Source: Phallus indusiatus
Lineage: Eukaryota; Basidiomycota; Agaricomycetes; Phallales; Phallaceae
Direction: 5' to 3'
Length of the DNA stretch: 64,000 bases
Assembly (NCBI GenBank): GCA_027605045.1
Contig: JAQFWX010000078.1
Location: 62,001-126,000 of the forward strand
A program made the translations under genes and the position numbers. Below, piece by piece: positions 46,971 through 58,158 of this stretch. Every line of letters begins with the position of its first letter. Positions within the stretch are counted from its first letter, which is position 1. Under the pieces are notes generated by a model that was not told the DNA's origin, did not search any database, and saw nothing but the letters and a program-made list of their open reading frames with translations.

Positions 46971-49324
46971 TTAGCAAATGAACTTCTGATGATTGGCGGA
47001 TTTAGGCTTACTATCTGGAATAACAGTAATATTGTCTTGCATTAACTGCAGAACCGGAAGATCTTGAAGGTTGTATTGGGGCCAGAACGCTATTGCACAA
47101 ACGAAATTTAACGATCGCAATCTTTCGCTGAGATAATTTAGCAACTTACATCCAGGATCAAGATCGGTCACAAATGTTATGTATGCGTCGGTGAATATGG
47201 TTGACAAGTTGGCAACGGGAGCTCGAGGAGCATCACCGAAGATCAGTTCCAATTCAGAACCATGGAATACTGTGAAAAAAACGTTTTCAAACCGACAGGG
47301 AGACAATATTACCTTTTAATGCACTCACCCCCAAGGGTTCGGTTATTCCCAGGAATGAACTGCGTGAAAAAGTATGCAAATAACTTTGAGGTTGGAGCTG
47401 CCTTATTGAAGAAAAGTCTCCTCGGGGCGAGGTACATAATATCGGTATACCATGCTTCTGCACGATCGAAGAGTGAATCTCCGGTATTAAAAGCACCACC
47501 CAGAGAAGGATCATTTGCCGGATATAATGTATTAAATTCGTCGAGAACGTCTGTAGTTAAAGTGTTGTTGTCCAAAATGAGCTCTCCGATGAATTGGTCG
47601 AAACGCGCGGCTTCTTGGGCTGGAGCCATCTTGGGAAGTCCAAGGACCGATAGGCTGAAACCAGCCCCTTCATTCAACTACATGAACAGCAACAGGCTTT
47701 TGAGTGAGTCGGAATAATTTCGAGAAGTAGGCGTACATTCGTTCCCCAGATAAGTGGAAGACGGAGGAAGTTGTCGCTAGCAATTTTTTGTGATGGACGT
47801 TCGGTGACTAAGTTGCCTAGCCCGCCAGGAGTGGGCTGCCAGAGCTGTTGGTTCAAGATAGAGTTGAGAAGTGTGTTACTAGCGTTCAAAAGGATCTAAA
47901 AACACATCAAATCACCGAATGAAGACAAAAAACGTTTATACGAACGTCGAATGGCACAGTTTTAAGACAGGGCACGGATTGAGCACTTAAAGGACAACCA
48001 ACTGCTTCCACTAGATTTGAGAAAGGTTTTCCAGGCGCGTCATATTGGGCTGCGAACGGTGCAGACTTGCTATATACAACGGTAAGGTGACATTCGAGAG
48101 ATTCGTGGTACACTTACAAGGGACCGGTAGATGAATCAATTATTCCTGCACGGAAAAGTGAGGTTTCCGGAGGGAAAAGAAAGGCAGCTTCCACGGAGCC
48201 GCCACCTGCAGACTAAGAGCATATTTGTAAAAGAAAAGTTAGTTGGTGGATGGCGTAGCTTTACCTGACCCCAGATAGTGACCTATTTTTGGGGGGTTAG
48301 TCAAGTGTGTATTGCAGGTGTGTTCTTTCCGTATACCTTCTCCGGATCACCACCAAACTTTGAGATCTCATTTTGAACGAAAATTAATGCCTGCCTTTGG
48401 TCTTGCAAACCGAGGTTCAAATTTTGTGTTTGGACATGGGAACTCGCTAGCTGTTTAAGGACGGATGAACGTTTTAGCAAATAAAGGTTGCTCGGACACA
48501 CTTACGAATCCAAAGGTGTTTAGTCGGTAGTTCCTGCGTGTTTTATAAAGCACAGTGTAACACGTTTCACGTTGAATTCACATACACAGTCACGAATATA
48601 AGCGGTTTCCCAATGGTTACGCTACGGTTGATAAGAACTTCACTCCGGTTAGACGTACTTTCCGAGCCATAGCAAGCTGTATGACCTACATTTAGGATTC
48701 CACTGAGGATCTGACGCGGCTCTGACATAATTTCGGTAAAGGGAACGAGAGGATTACTAAATAGAACTTATTACCCTGTCATATAGCCCCCGGGCTAGGA
48801 AGCAATGTTCAGTACGTTACGTTGTGCAATAATTTGAATAATACATACGAATAGCCATACAAGAACGGGTAGATTAGCGTCGGCTGGAGTACCTTCTTGT
48901 CGGAAGATCTACATGGGTGTGAAGATTCAAGTAGACATGATTTCGAGAAGATAACGCACGTTTAGGGTAAGGCAATTTTCGCTAACATTGACACCTATAG
49001 TGTTGGCTGAAACCTGGAAAAATTAAGCTTTGCGGACACAATGATCAAAACTGCACGGACGGGTTGAGGACAAGCGTCACCAAAGTGTGTAGCGGGTGTA
49101 ATACCAGGCAAAGGGCGTAAAGGGACGGGTGCCTCAAATCGCAGGTTTCCAACAGGCGGCTCGACGTACGGTATACCTAGCCATTCTTCCAGATTCGAAG
49201 TAGCGTTAGATAAACCACGGAAGGTTCCAAGGCTTGTTTCGACGTCCAGCGCGGAACTAGACGCCGACACCCCGCACTTCGCCAACAAGGCAAGCAAGAG
49301 GTATTTCCAAAAAGATTGAGTCAT
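46971..49324 (-). CDS. Secreted type-B carboxylesterase/lipase
   Basis: Alpha/beta-hydrolase of the cholinesterase-type carboxylesterase family, about 540 residues in many exons. I chose the ATG at 49324 because it gives a good signal peptide (MTQSFWKYLLLALLAKCGVS); an in-frame ATG 20 codons upstream would bury it. Family text includes 'TSLGTFRGLSNATSNLEEW', 'GIPYVEPPVGNLRFEAPVP', 'LGLQDQRQALIFVQNEISK' and 'FGGDPEKVTIWGQSAGGG', where the nucleophile Ser elbow is rebuilt across an intron. The catalytic His lies in 'VFHGSELELIFG'. A TATA-like 'ttatataag' about 60 bases upstream (near 49390) supports the start. Substrate unknown; ester bonds in plant polymers or lipids are plausible. Confidence 0.9.
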
Positions 49325-50153
49325 TGTCAGCTGTGAACAGAATCCTGGTAATAGCAGAACCTGGGTTGCGTGGTGAGTATTCAAAATTTATATAAGGCGG
49401 AACTTGAAGTTTTGAATGGATTTGAACGAATATCGGTATATTCTTGTGGGAATTCGCTAGGGAAGATATTTACCAACGTTCTGGGTTTGTCTCAAGAGAT
49501 GTGAAAGACTCTTCTCAGGTTGCTTTATTTGTCGATGGATTCCGCACGGAACGCCTCTCTTAGCGTCGATTTCATCACGTTATAGCAGAGATAAGTGATC
49601 GTCAGATGATCGCTCGAGAGCCTGAGAGCTCAGAGAACCTCAGAAGTCACCAGATTATCTTCTCTTCTGAAGGACAGAGATACCGACAAGGTCCTGAATA
49701 AAATGTGATACAATAGTCAGGACTAAATATTCAGTTTAATAGCGAATATGTTGATAAGATGGTGCCTGGGTTCATTGAAGGTCCAGAGCTGTTTCCGGTC
49801 GCAGGCCAAGAGAAACTGGAGCCAAGAAGAGTCTTGTTATAAATTATGCGGCGCAGCTCGTGAAAGTGTGCAATGTCCTTCGTATCCGAGTACCCATAAT
49901 GATAATACACAAGGCGAGAATTACATAACAAACGTAGTTTCCGCAGCGATTTCATTCGAGGGAGGAAGTTCGCAAATATAAGCTACCACGTTGTCTAACC
50001 TTCAAAATACTATGATTCGGAATATTCGTAGGGAATTTTTAGACGGTAGATGCGGGTTTGTATGTGAAAAGAATTAGAGGGTATGCCGAAGTCATGCCGG
50101 GTCGTATGCTGACTCAGCACGAAGCAAAACTTTAGACGCTCGTTCTCCTTCAA
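49325..50153. other. Divergent spacer between carboxylesterase and KRE33
   Basis: Contains the esterase promoter (TATA-like near 49390) and the NAT10 promoter. Short frames at 49731-49981 on both strands have no family signal. No other gene seen. Confidence 0.4.
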
Positions 50154-53100
50154 ATGCGCAAGCAGTTGGATTCCCGGATACCCATTCTCATTAACAATGG
50201 GGTTAAGAAAAATCATCGTTCGTTTATCGTGCTCGTAGGAGATAAAGGCAAAGACCAAGTGAGTCAAGATTTTTGATTTTCTCTCCCAAGCAGCCGGGTA
50301 TTTACTGTGACTTTCAAGGTCGTAAATCTTCATTATCTGCTCTCCCAAGCTCGGGTTTCAGCACGCCCTTCTGTACTATGGTGCTATAAAAAAGATCTTG
50401 GATTCACTACACATCGCAAAAAACGAGAAGCCAAGATTAAGCGAGATGTAAAGCGAGGTATTCGAGAAGCTAATGACCAAAATCCATTCGAGATTTTCGT
50501 TACGGTTACCGACATACGATATACGTTCGTCTCAGTCCTTTTGTTTGCCTTAGTTTTAGATCTGACACTGTCCTAGGTATTACAAAGAGTCGCATAAAAT
50601 TTTGGGTAACACATTCGGCATGTGCGTCTTGCAAGACTTCGAGGCGATAACTCCAAATTTGTTGGCGCGTACTATTGAAACTGTTGAAGGTGGTGGTTTG
50701 GTTATTATTCTCCTCAAAACGATGTCGTCTCTACGTCAGTTATACACAATGACTATGGTCCGTTTGCGACTCGTCCGGAAAGTTTTAACTCTCACGCTGA
50801 CTTCACTTTATGCAGGACGTCCACGCTCGTTACAGAACTTCCAGTCAAACAGACGTTGTCGCACGGTTTAACGAGCGGTTTATCTTATCCCTAAGTTCCT
50901 GCGACGACTGTTTGGTTCTCGATGACGAATTGAATGTCTTACCTATCTCCCGAGGAAAAGACATCACATCCATCGATGACGAGACAGCACAAAAAGGAAA
51001 AGGAAAGGCTGAGCTGGAACTAAAAGAGTTGAAAGATAGTCTAGCAGATACAAAGCCCGTTGGTGAATTGGTTGCGCTCGCTAAGACCGTTGACCAAGTA
51101 AGCCCGGTTATTTCCTTTCCTCCAAACCTTCCTTCTTATGCGAGTGTCTGGCACAGGCGCAAGCAGTCTTAACCTTTGTAGATGCAATAGTGGAAAAAAC
51201 ACTTTCTTCTACGGTCACGTTGACCGCTGCTCGTGGGCGTGGAAAGTCAGCGGCGCTAGGACTGGCTATAGCGGCGGCACTCGCGCATGGCTATTCCAAT
51301 ATTTTCGTTACCAGTCCGAGCCCTGAGAACCTTAAAACCGTTTTTGAGTTTGTATTCAAAGGGATGGACGCACTTGGATACGAAGAACACCTTGAATATG
51401 ATATTGCGCAAAGTACAAATCCAGAGTTCAATAAGGCGATTGTGAGGGTCAACGTGTTCCGTGGGCATCGTCAGACTATTCAGGTATGTGTGTATTCCCT
51501 CTTTTTTTTTGGATTTGAGTAACATTGCTGTATCCAGTACATTCAACCCCAAGACGCGCATGTACTAGGTCAAGCCGAACTCGTCGTCATTGACGAAGCA
51601 GCTGCCATCCCTCTACCCCTTGTACGCAACCTCCTTGGACCCTACCTGGTTTTTATGGCTTCAACAATCAATGGTTACGAAGGCACAGGGCGATCTCTTT
51701 CAATCAAACTTATCCAGCAACTGCGCGAAAGCTCTCGTCCCTCAGCGCAAACCGACATCTCCCACAGTAACAATAACAACGCTGACGCAGCCGAAAACGC
51801 TGCGTCAACATCATCCAACAAAAAAACATCTTCTCTCCAAAAAGCACCCCCAAAAGCGCGTTCACTGCGCGAAATCAAACTTGAAACGCCAATCCGATAC
51901 AGCGCGGGCGATAAAGTCGAGAAATGGCTCAACACTCTCCTGTGCCTCGACGCGACGGTTTCAAAGTCGTTCTCAATCCAGGGTTGTCCACACCCATCAA
52001 AATGCGAGCTTTATTATGTGTCTCGAGATACCCTTTTCAGCTTCCATCCCGCTTCCGAAACGTTCTTGCAGCGGATGATGGCCCTTTATGTTGCTAGTCA
52101 TTACAAGAATCAGCCGAATGATTTGCAGCTCATGTCAGATGCACCAGCCCATCATCTCTTCGTGCTTCTTCCTCCGATAAACGAGAACGAGAACGTTCTT
52201 CCTGAACCGTTGGTTGTCTTGCAAGTTGCGCTTGAAGGCAATATAAGTAAACAGTCCATACTGGATGGGTTGAGTCGAGGAACAAGGTCGGGTGGGGATT
52301 TGATACCTTGGATTGTTTCAGAGCAGGTAAGGCAAAAAAGCTGCATCATTCTTGTGTAAAATTCTGAAATGTGAAATCAAGTACCAAGAAAACACGTTCG
52401 CGTCACTTTCAGGAGCTAGAGTGGTTCGGATCGCGACGCACCCTGACTATACGAATGTGAGACTCTTTTCGTCGTCAAGCTTGTTTCGCTGACGTTTGGT
52501 ATAGATGGGTTACGGTGCAAGAGCGCTAGAAGCCCTGAACGCGTTTTATAACGGGGACTACTTCAACCTCGACGAAACGACGGGTCCGGTAGACCAGGAA
52601 GAAGAAATCTCGCGATCATTCGCCCGCGCGTCCAAAATTAACGATGTAAGCTTAAATGCTGAATGTCCTCAACACTCATGACTAAACTAATCTCCTTTTC
52701 TCCCTACAGGATGCAACACTTCTCACAGACGAGTTAGCAGTGCGGTCGGCGTCATCCATGCCACCACTTTTACAACGGCTTACAGAACGAAAACCCGAGA
52801 CACTGGACTACTTGGGTGTATCATACGGGCTAACGTCGTCTTTATTACGGTTTTGGAAACGCGCAGGATACGTTCCGTTGTACCTTCGTCAAACCACAAA
52901 TGAAATCACGGGAGAGCACACTTGTGTTATGGTTCGTGGTGTCGGTGAAGCACGGGGGCGTAACGTCGAGTGGCTGGGAGAGTTTGCTAAAGGTATTTTG
53001 TTTTGTTTTTGGTTCTTCTTTTCCGTGGCGTAGTCTTGTTGATGATGTTGATAGACTTTAGAAGGCGGTTTTTGACGCTTTTGTCGTACAAGTTCAGAGA

Positions 53101-54070
53101 GTTTGGAAGTGTTATGGCTTTGAGCTTCATTGAGTCTATCAACAATGGTGTTGAAGACGATACCTCATCAAAAAGTGCGTACATTCAGGTTAAGTATTTA
53201 ATATCATTCATTGATGATGATGTTTAGGTATAACATCGGATGAATTGTCCTTGTTACTTAGCCCGTTCGACTTGAAACGGCTAGAATCGTATGCGAACAG
53301 CATGTTAGATTATCATGTCGTGCTGGATATCTTGCCAACCGTTGCTTCGCTGTACTTTGGAAGAAGGCTAGGGTCAGATATTAAACTCAGCGCTGTTCAA
53401 AGTTCTATCCTGCTTGCTCTGGGACTTCAACGGAAGACAGTTGAAGAAGTCGAAGTAGGTTCACGGTGTTCGGAGGCTTCTGTATCAACGCGTTTGACTG
53501 TCTTGCATAGGCTGAACTGCAATTACCTGTCTCTCAAACTCTTGCACTGTTTGTCAAGTCCCTGAGAAAGATCAACTCGCGACTCGAGGAGCTGCGAAAA
53601 GCGGCCGTGGCTGCTGAACTTGCACCACTTCCGGACCCGGAAATGGAAACAGGAGAAGAGAAGGCTGAAGGAGTGGTGGCAGCGACAAATTGGAAGCCTC
53701 TACAAGAGGACCTCGATGCGGAATTGGCTGAAGCTGGTAACGAGGAACAACAAAGATTACGAGAGCGACAAAGAGAGATGATCGATTCGTTGGATCTAAG
53801 CAAGTATGTGTACCGTTGACTTTATCTCTCTCTCTTTCGTCGTTTGTTCAATGACATAGATACGCCATAGACGATTCGCATGCCAATTGGGAAGACGCTA
53901 AACGGCAAATTGCACGGAATTCGGGCGTCAAGGGGAAGATGGACGTTGTTAGCGTGAAGAGCAACGGCAACACGCAACACTCTGCCAAGCGGAAAGTTGT
54001 CGATGATGAGACGGGGTCGCGGCCTGGAAAAGAAAAGAAAGGTCATAAGGATAAAAAAGTCAAAAGATGA
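50154..54070 (+). CDS. KRE33: RNA cytidine acetyltransferase (KRE33/NAT10)
   Basis: Essential nucleolar enzyme that makes N4-acetylcytidine in 18S rRNA and certain tRNAs and aids small-subunit assembly. The first exon, 50154-50258, starts 'MRKQLDSRIPILINNGVKK' and joins by a GTGAGT intron to 'VVNLHYLLSQARVSARPSV'. Next come 'RREAKIKRD'-type basic text, 'KILGNTFGMCVLQDFEAIT' and the helicase-like module with Walker A 'AARGRGKSAALGLA' and 'LVVIDEAAAIPLPLVRNLL'. The GNAT domain contains 'GYGARALE' and 'GLTSSLLRFWKRAGYVPLY'. The C-terminal tRNA-binding part ends in a Lys-rich tail (KEKKGHKDKKVKR) with stop at 54068-54070. About 1,050 residues. A stray copy of its 3' end occurs at 58806-58985. Confidence 0.95.
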
Positions 54071-54802
54071 TTTGCAATGGTCGATTTATGACTCTTAGAT
54101 TAGTACTGGGATGATCTTTGCCGATGTTTAATGTCTCTGAGAGGGAAATAAAGCAGATATTATAACGAGAACATCTAATAATGAATTACAGACATAGGCC
54201 GCGAGTTATACGGTACATTAGCTGTGAATAATAAATGGGCCTAAAGAAAATAGACGTACACTTCAGTTGTGGGAAACAACTGAAGTACTACTCAATCATC
54301 GAATACAAAGTATATAAGAACGTGGAAAAATATAAATGAAAAATAGTGTGGGTGCGTGTGTTGACGCGCGAGACTGTAAATTCCAACATGAGGTTGGTCC
54401 CTTGTATAGTCGGTTACCTAACTAGAGGCGCCGGTGGTCGCCGAAACCCTTGCATGCGGGTCATATATTGTTCGTAGCTCGGCATTAAACACGACAGTAA
54501 TACGATTTCCATGACTAATATTTATTTACAAAGTCATTCAACGAATTTCTTTTTGAAGGAGAACCATCCTTATCCGGTCACCGGTGTTATAGGACTGTCT
54601 AAGAAATTTCTCCTTTCACAGGCGTGTTCACTCCTCGTTGTGAGAACGTCTGGAGCGGAGGCAAAGCTTCAGGCGTTGAGAGACCAAATAAGGAAGGAAT
54701 ATGAAGGTGGACAGAAAGAGATCTATACACAAAGAAGAGTAAATACAATATTTGGGGTTTTTATAGTAACTGGTTTTCGTATTAATAATCTAAGTGAAAA
54801 CT
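54071..54802. other. KRE33 3' flank and spacer
   Basis: Holds the KRE33 3' end and the perfect hairpin at 54260-54286. A 109-codon plus-strand frame at 54511-54840 has no recognisable domain and overlaps the end of the small membrane-protein gene on the other strand, so I treat it as chance. Confidence 0.35.
54260..54286. repeat. Perfect 11-bp-arm inverted repeat
   Basis: Arms acttcagttgt and acaactgaagt surround a 5-base loop. In RNA it would form a strong stem-loop about 190 bases past the KRE33 stop. It could be a 3' processing or terminator-like structure, or the core of a small mobile-element relic. No target-site duplication is evident. Confidence 0.5.
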
Positions 54803-55251
54803 TCAACAAGATCGAGCAAGAAATCCTCGGACGTGTATGATAAACTCTGCGGCTCTCACAGGTTCATGGAAGCCTACGGGCTTGCTGAATGCAAGGGAAC
54901 AGTTTCCGTCACCATCAGTTGAGCACAGGGCGAAGTAAAAATACATACGATTTTTAATAAGCGTGATTTTCGGAATTGGATCGAGAAGTTTGATATTGAC
55001 GGTGACTTCAATTTTGACAGGCTCTGGGAGCCATCCGAACTTCTTGGTGACATATGGTATGAAAATTTGTTGAATTACGCAGAGGAGAAAAGTGGCGATG
55101 ATGCAGGCGGCCGAGATGGAGACGACGTGGGTGGCGGGTAGCCTGAACTTGATAACGTTGTCTGTAAAGGTCTAAAAAAACGGCAGGATGAAGAATTATT
55201 GGGAGGGATTGTGGAACATGACTGTGTACACACCGTATTGAACGACGACAT
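54803..55251 (-). CDS. Small single-pass membrane protein, unrecognised
   Basis: Two exons fit exactly. Exon 1 (55234-55251) is 'MSSFNT'; a 62-nt intron (gtgtgt to ttttag) joins it in phase to exon 2 (54803-55171), giving 128 residues. After 'TFTDNVIKFRLPATHVV' there is one clear membrane segment (SISAACIIATFLLCVIQQIF). A beta-rich domain follows (VKIEVTVNIKLLDPIPK, YFYFALCSTDGDGNCSLAF, VRAAEFIIHVRGF). The start codon is directly preceded by a run of about 16 A and 8 C on the coding strand. I recognise no family. The gene sits in the duplication-prone block with other orphan genes on the same strand. Confidence 0.5.
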
Positions 55252-55276
55252 TTTTTTTTTTTTTTTGGGGGGGGTT
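55249..55276. repeat. Homopolymer tract T(16-17)G(8) at a start codon
   Basis: On the plus strand a long T run is followed by a G run. On the coding strand of the gene at 54803-55251 this is a C run then an A run ending exactly at the ATG. It is prone to slippage and to sequencing error. Confidence 0.7.
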
Positions 55277-55539
55277 GGGGAGTGAGCGACGACCAGAGTA
55301 CCCACTAAGAAATATATATAAAAAAATTATGGCAGAAAACGTAAGGGACATGATGCCGATGTCTAATTAAAAAACTTTACCAGTTAAACACGTCGATTAA
55401 CTTCTTGATCGGCGGGAATAAGCATAAACATACTGATGAGGCATCGATGAAGAATTAGGGGGCGTGTGTTTGATCGTACCTGCATTACAACCCATTTTGC
55501 ACGACGTATTGCCTTCTCATAGGGAGTAAATGTTGGTTT

Positions 55540-57345
55540 CAGTAGGTTTCAGTGCTGAAAGAAGAGACTTACATAACTCCTAAGAAGAAATGAGCATGCG
55601 TTTCCATCGAAAATGTTTCAATAAGCGGTTATGTATATGAGACCTCGTGTCCGTTGCCACTAACCTTAATCAAGCTATAACATCAGACTGGGTCTAATTC
55701 AATCTTCGATTTGTAGGAAAACCGATATTCCGACACCCAGATACAGGCCAGTCTAGCACAACTTATCTTTTTGAGCAAAACTATATAAATGAACATGATT
55801 ATACTTGCTGCAATGAGCCATCGATGTCTTTTGTTGGCATTTGACTACGATACTTTTTCGATCACCCGGCAGCTGTATTTATTTACTCGTCGTTATCAAA
55901 TGCAGCAGTATTACTTCTTCTGGACTTACGTCAACGTAAAATGACAAATGACAAGAACCGTTCTTGCTTATGTGTTCTGAATCAATATAGCTACATTGCT
56001 GAGTGTTAATATTCTTTGGCAAGGCTGCAAAGAAACATCAAACAGAAGGTTCGCTTCTTCTTCGATGAATTTCCAGTAAATCCCCCTGTTTGGTATGCTT
56101 GACAGGAACTCCACTGTCAATGTTAGACTTGACGACTCGAGGATATTAAATGTGATTGTAGACTCGTTGATTCCTGGGCGTGAAGGTCTGGTCCATCGGG
56201 TGATGAGGCCGTAAGTTTGATGAAGACATCAACATCATGCTGCAGCCTTTCGCGATTCGTGAGGGTTTCAGAATGAACAGCATGACTTCCGACGGGCGTC
56301 GACTGGGCGCACTTATGTACAGACCCCGGATTTACTGCACATCGAAAAAAATTTACATAACAAGAAGAATCGATTAGAGGCTAAAGAATTCGATAATAGA
56401 GTTAGACCTAGTAAAAAATATTATTAGAGAATTTTATGGTACCAACTACACCTTGTATGCGAATAAATCGAACAGTTTTGCCGGAATAAGTAGCGAATTG
56501 GGCTGGGTGAAACGAAGCATATGTCAGTGTCAGTGCTGAAACAAGAGACGTAACTCCTAAGATGAAATCAGCATGCGTTTTCATCGAAAATGTTTCAGTG
56601 AGTTGCTACGTATACGACTCAAGACTTCGTGTACGTACGGTTGCGAACCTTATGTTGTGTACGTCAGATCTAGACTGGGTTCAGTCTTCGATTCTAATTG
56701 ACCGAGAATTAAATTTATTAATCAGATATGGGCTCTAACTTTAACCATCTATATAAGTCTTGCAAAAAAGTTTGTTACCGTAGGCTAGCATATTGACCCC
56801 TTGGCCCTAATATTGATTATCTGACTTCAATCTTTGCTTTTGTAACACTTGACCCTCGTAGCCTCTCGATCACGCGGCAACTATAGGCATTGATCGTTAT
56901 CAGACGCAGCAGTAGTATCACTTCTTTTGTACTTACATCAACGTAAAAAGTCAAATAACAAGAACCATTCTCATTTATGTGTTTATAGCTAGAGCACTGA
57001 ATCAGTATATTATTCCTTGTAAGGGCTGCAAAAACAACAAACAGAAGGTTCGCTTCTTCTTCGCTAAATATCCAGGAAGTATCCGTACTTGGTATGCTTC
57101 CCTCAACCGGAAATTCCGCGGTCGATGATAAGCTGGACGTTTCGAAGGTGAATGTAATTTCAGATTTATTGAATTCATGCTTATCGGATGGTGAGACTGT
57201 AAGTTTGATGGAGACATCGATATTTTTCCCTTTTGGGATTTGAGACGGCTTCAGTACGCATAGCGTGACTTCCGGGCGTCGACCATGATGTGTACTTATG
57301 TACAGACCCCAGATTCGACCTGCACAATAAAAAATTATCTACATA
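55540..57345. repeat. Tandem direct duplication, two units of about 1 kb
   Basis: Unit 1 (about 55540-56350) and unit 2 (about 56535-57345) share many landmarks in the same order, 980-1000 bases apart. These include 'cagtgctgaa' near 55548/56531, 'gcatgcgtt' near 55594/56571, 'cgaaaatgtttca', 'aacagaaggttcgcttctt' near 56041/57040 and 'cttatgtacagacccc' near 56312/57295. Unit 2 is the 3' part of the gene at 56827-58158; unit 1 is its decayed copy. Confidence 0.75.
55753..56336 (-). pseudogene. Decayed copy of the C-terminal module of the neighbouring orphan gene
   Basis: The minus strand gives 'GLYISAPSRRPSEVMLFIL', matching 'GLYISTHHGRRPEVTLCVL' of the intact copy, then shifts frame. 'VDVFIKLTASSP' is recovered only in another frame, where the intact gene has 'IDVSIKLTVSPS'. 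The end is again clear: 'NGSCHLSFYVD', an intron with gtaagt donor, then 'LPGDRKSIVVKC', parallel to 'NGSCYLTFYVD' and 'LPRDREATRVKC'. At least one frameshift and a stop at the first exon border, plus missing upstream exons, mark it as a pseudogene. Confidence 0.65.
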
Positions 57346-58158
57346 ACAGGAGAAGTCAGTTAGTTTCTAAGACATACCTTTTGCCACAAATTCAGTCCCG
57401 ATATGAAAACCTGACAGAAGTCTCTGCAATATATCGGAAACAAACCACGTCGATGTAAAGCCCATCCAGTGAGGAGTCTCCGTCACAATTTTCACGATTC
57501 CGGTTTGCAATTTCAATGATGCAAGTCGGGTTTGCGAAAGCAGCGGCACCTGATCGACGGGTAGAGTTTGAAGCCACTTTGAGCTTTTTGTCCGAATGCA
57601 TTTGAAATACTCGTGGAATTCAGTTCTAGCGCATGCCAGAAACAGCTCATCTCGAGCAGCCGCAGTCAAAGGAAGCTCGTCCAAAATTATCTGAAGTAGA
57701 TGATGTCGTGTCTTGGATCTCGAAAGACTGTCTGATAGCGAATGAAGGATTATGGACGCAAGTATAGATTGGCCTTCCACTTGATACTCATAAAACTGAG
57801 AAAGCAGGATAAGGGGGAACTCCGCCCGTTTACAAGCTTGTATGCATTCACGAACGGTACTTAGTACACATGGTTTCAGCTCCTGCGTATAAGAAGCGAC
57901 CCAGATGGACTGAATCTGAATAAAGCTCTTTAGTTGATGAGATGCTTGGTTGGAATCCTAACTACTTACTAAGGCAGTTATTTTAGCAGTCAATTTATCG
58001 ACTGATTTGACATTACTAAAGTCATGGAAGAAGAGCCAGAATTCATCACAACCGCTTTTGCACTTGCACGCTTTCGGCCGCGTATTAGTGAGTCTTCTCA
58101 AAAAGGCGACTGGTAGCATCAGGAACCGTTCTTGTCGAAGACGGAAAGTCAGCGTCAT
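56827..58158 (-). CDS. Orphan protein with helical N-terminal and beta-rich C-terminal parts
   Basis: About 390 residues in four exons that join in phase. Exon 1 is 'MTLTFRLRQERFLMLPVAF' to 'KLTAKITAL' (it may extend upstream past 58158, where the frame stays open with 'DFPLPPFEFRDDYIKSSPV'). Exon 2 runs from 'IQSIWVASYTQELKPCVLS' through 'LTAAARDELFLACARTEFH' to 'GFHIGTEFVAKG'. Exon 3 is 'RIWGLYISTHHGRRPEVTL' to 'NGSCYLTFYVD', rich in beta strands. A 56-nt intron (gtaagt to ctatag) leads to a short last exon 'LPRDREATRVKCYKSKD'. The helical part has Cys and short amphipathic helices reminiscent of regions after BTB domains in basidiomycete proteins, but no BTB core is visible. Function unknown. 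Its 3' half is tandemly duplicated. Confidence 0.5.

Noticed and set aside
54511..54840. 109-codon plus-strand frame with a short coiled-coil-like segment (AKLQALRDQIRKEYEGG)
   Set aside because: It has no family or splice partner, and it overlaps the better supported minus-strand membrane-protein gene.
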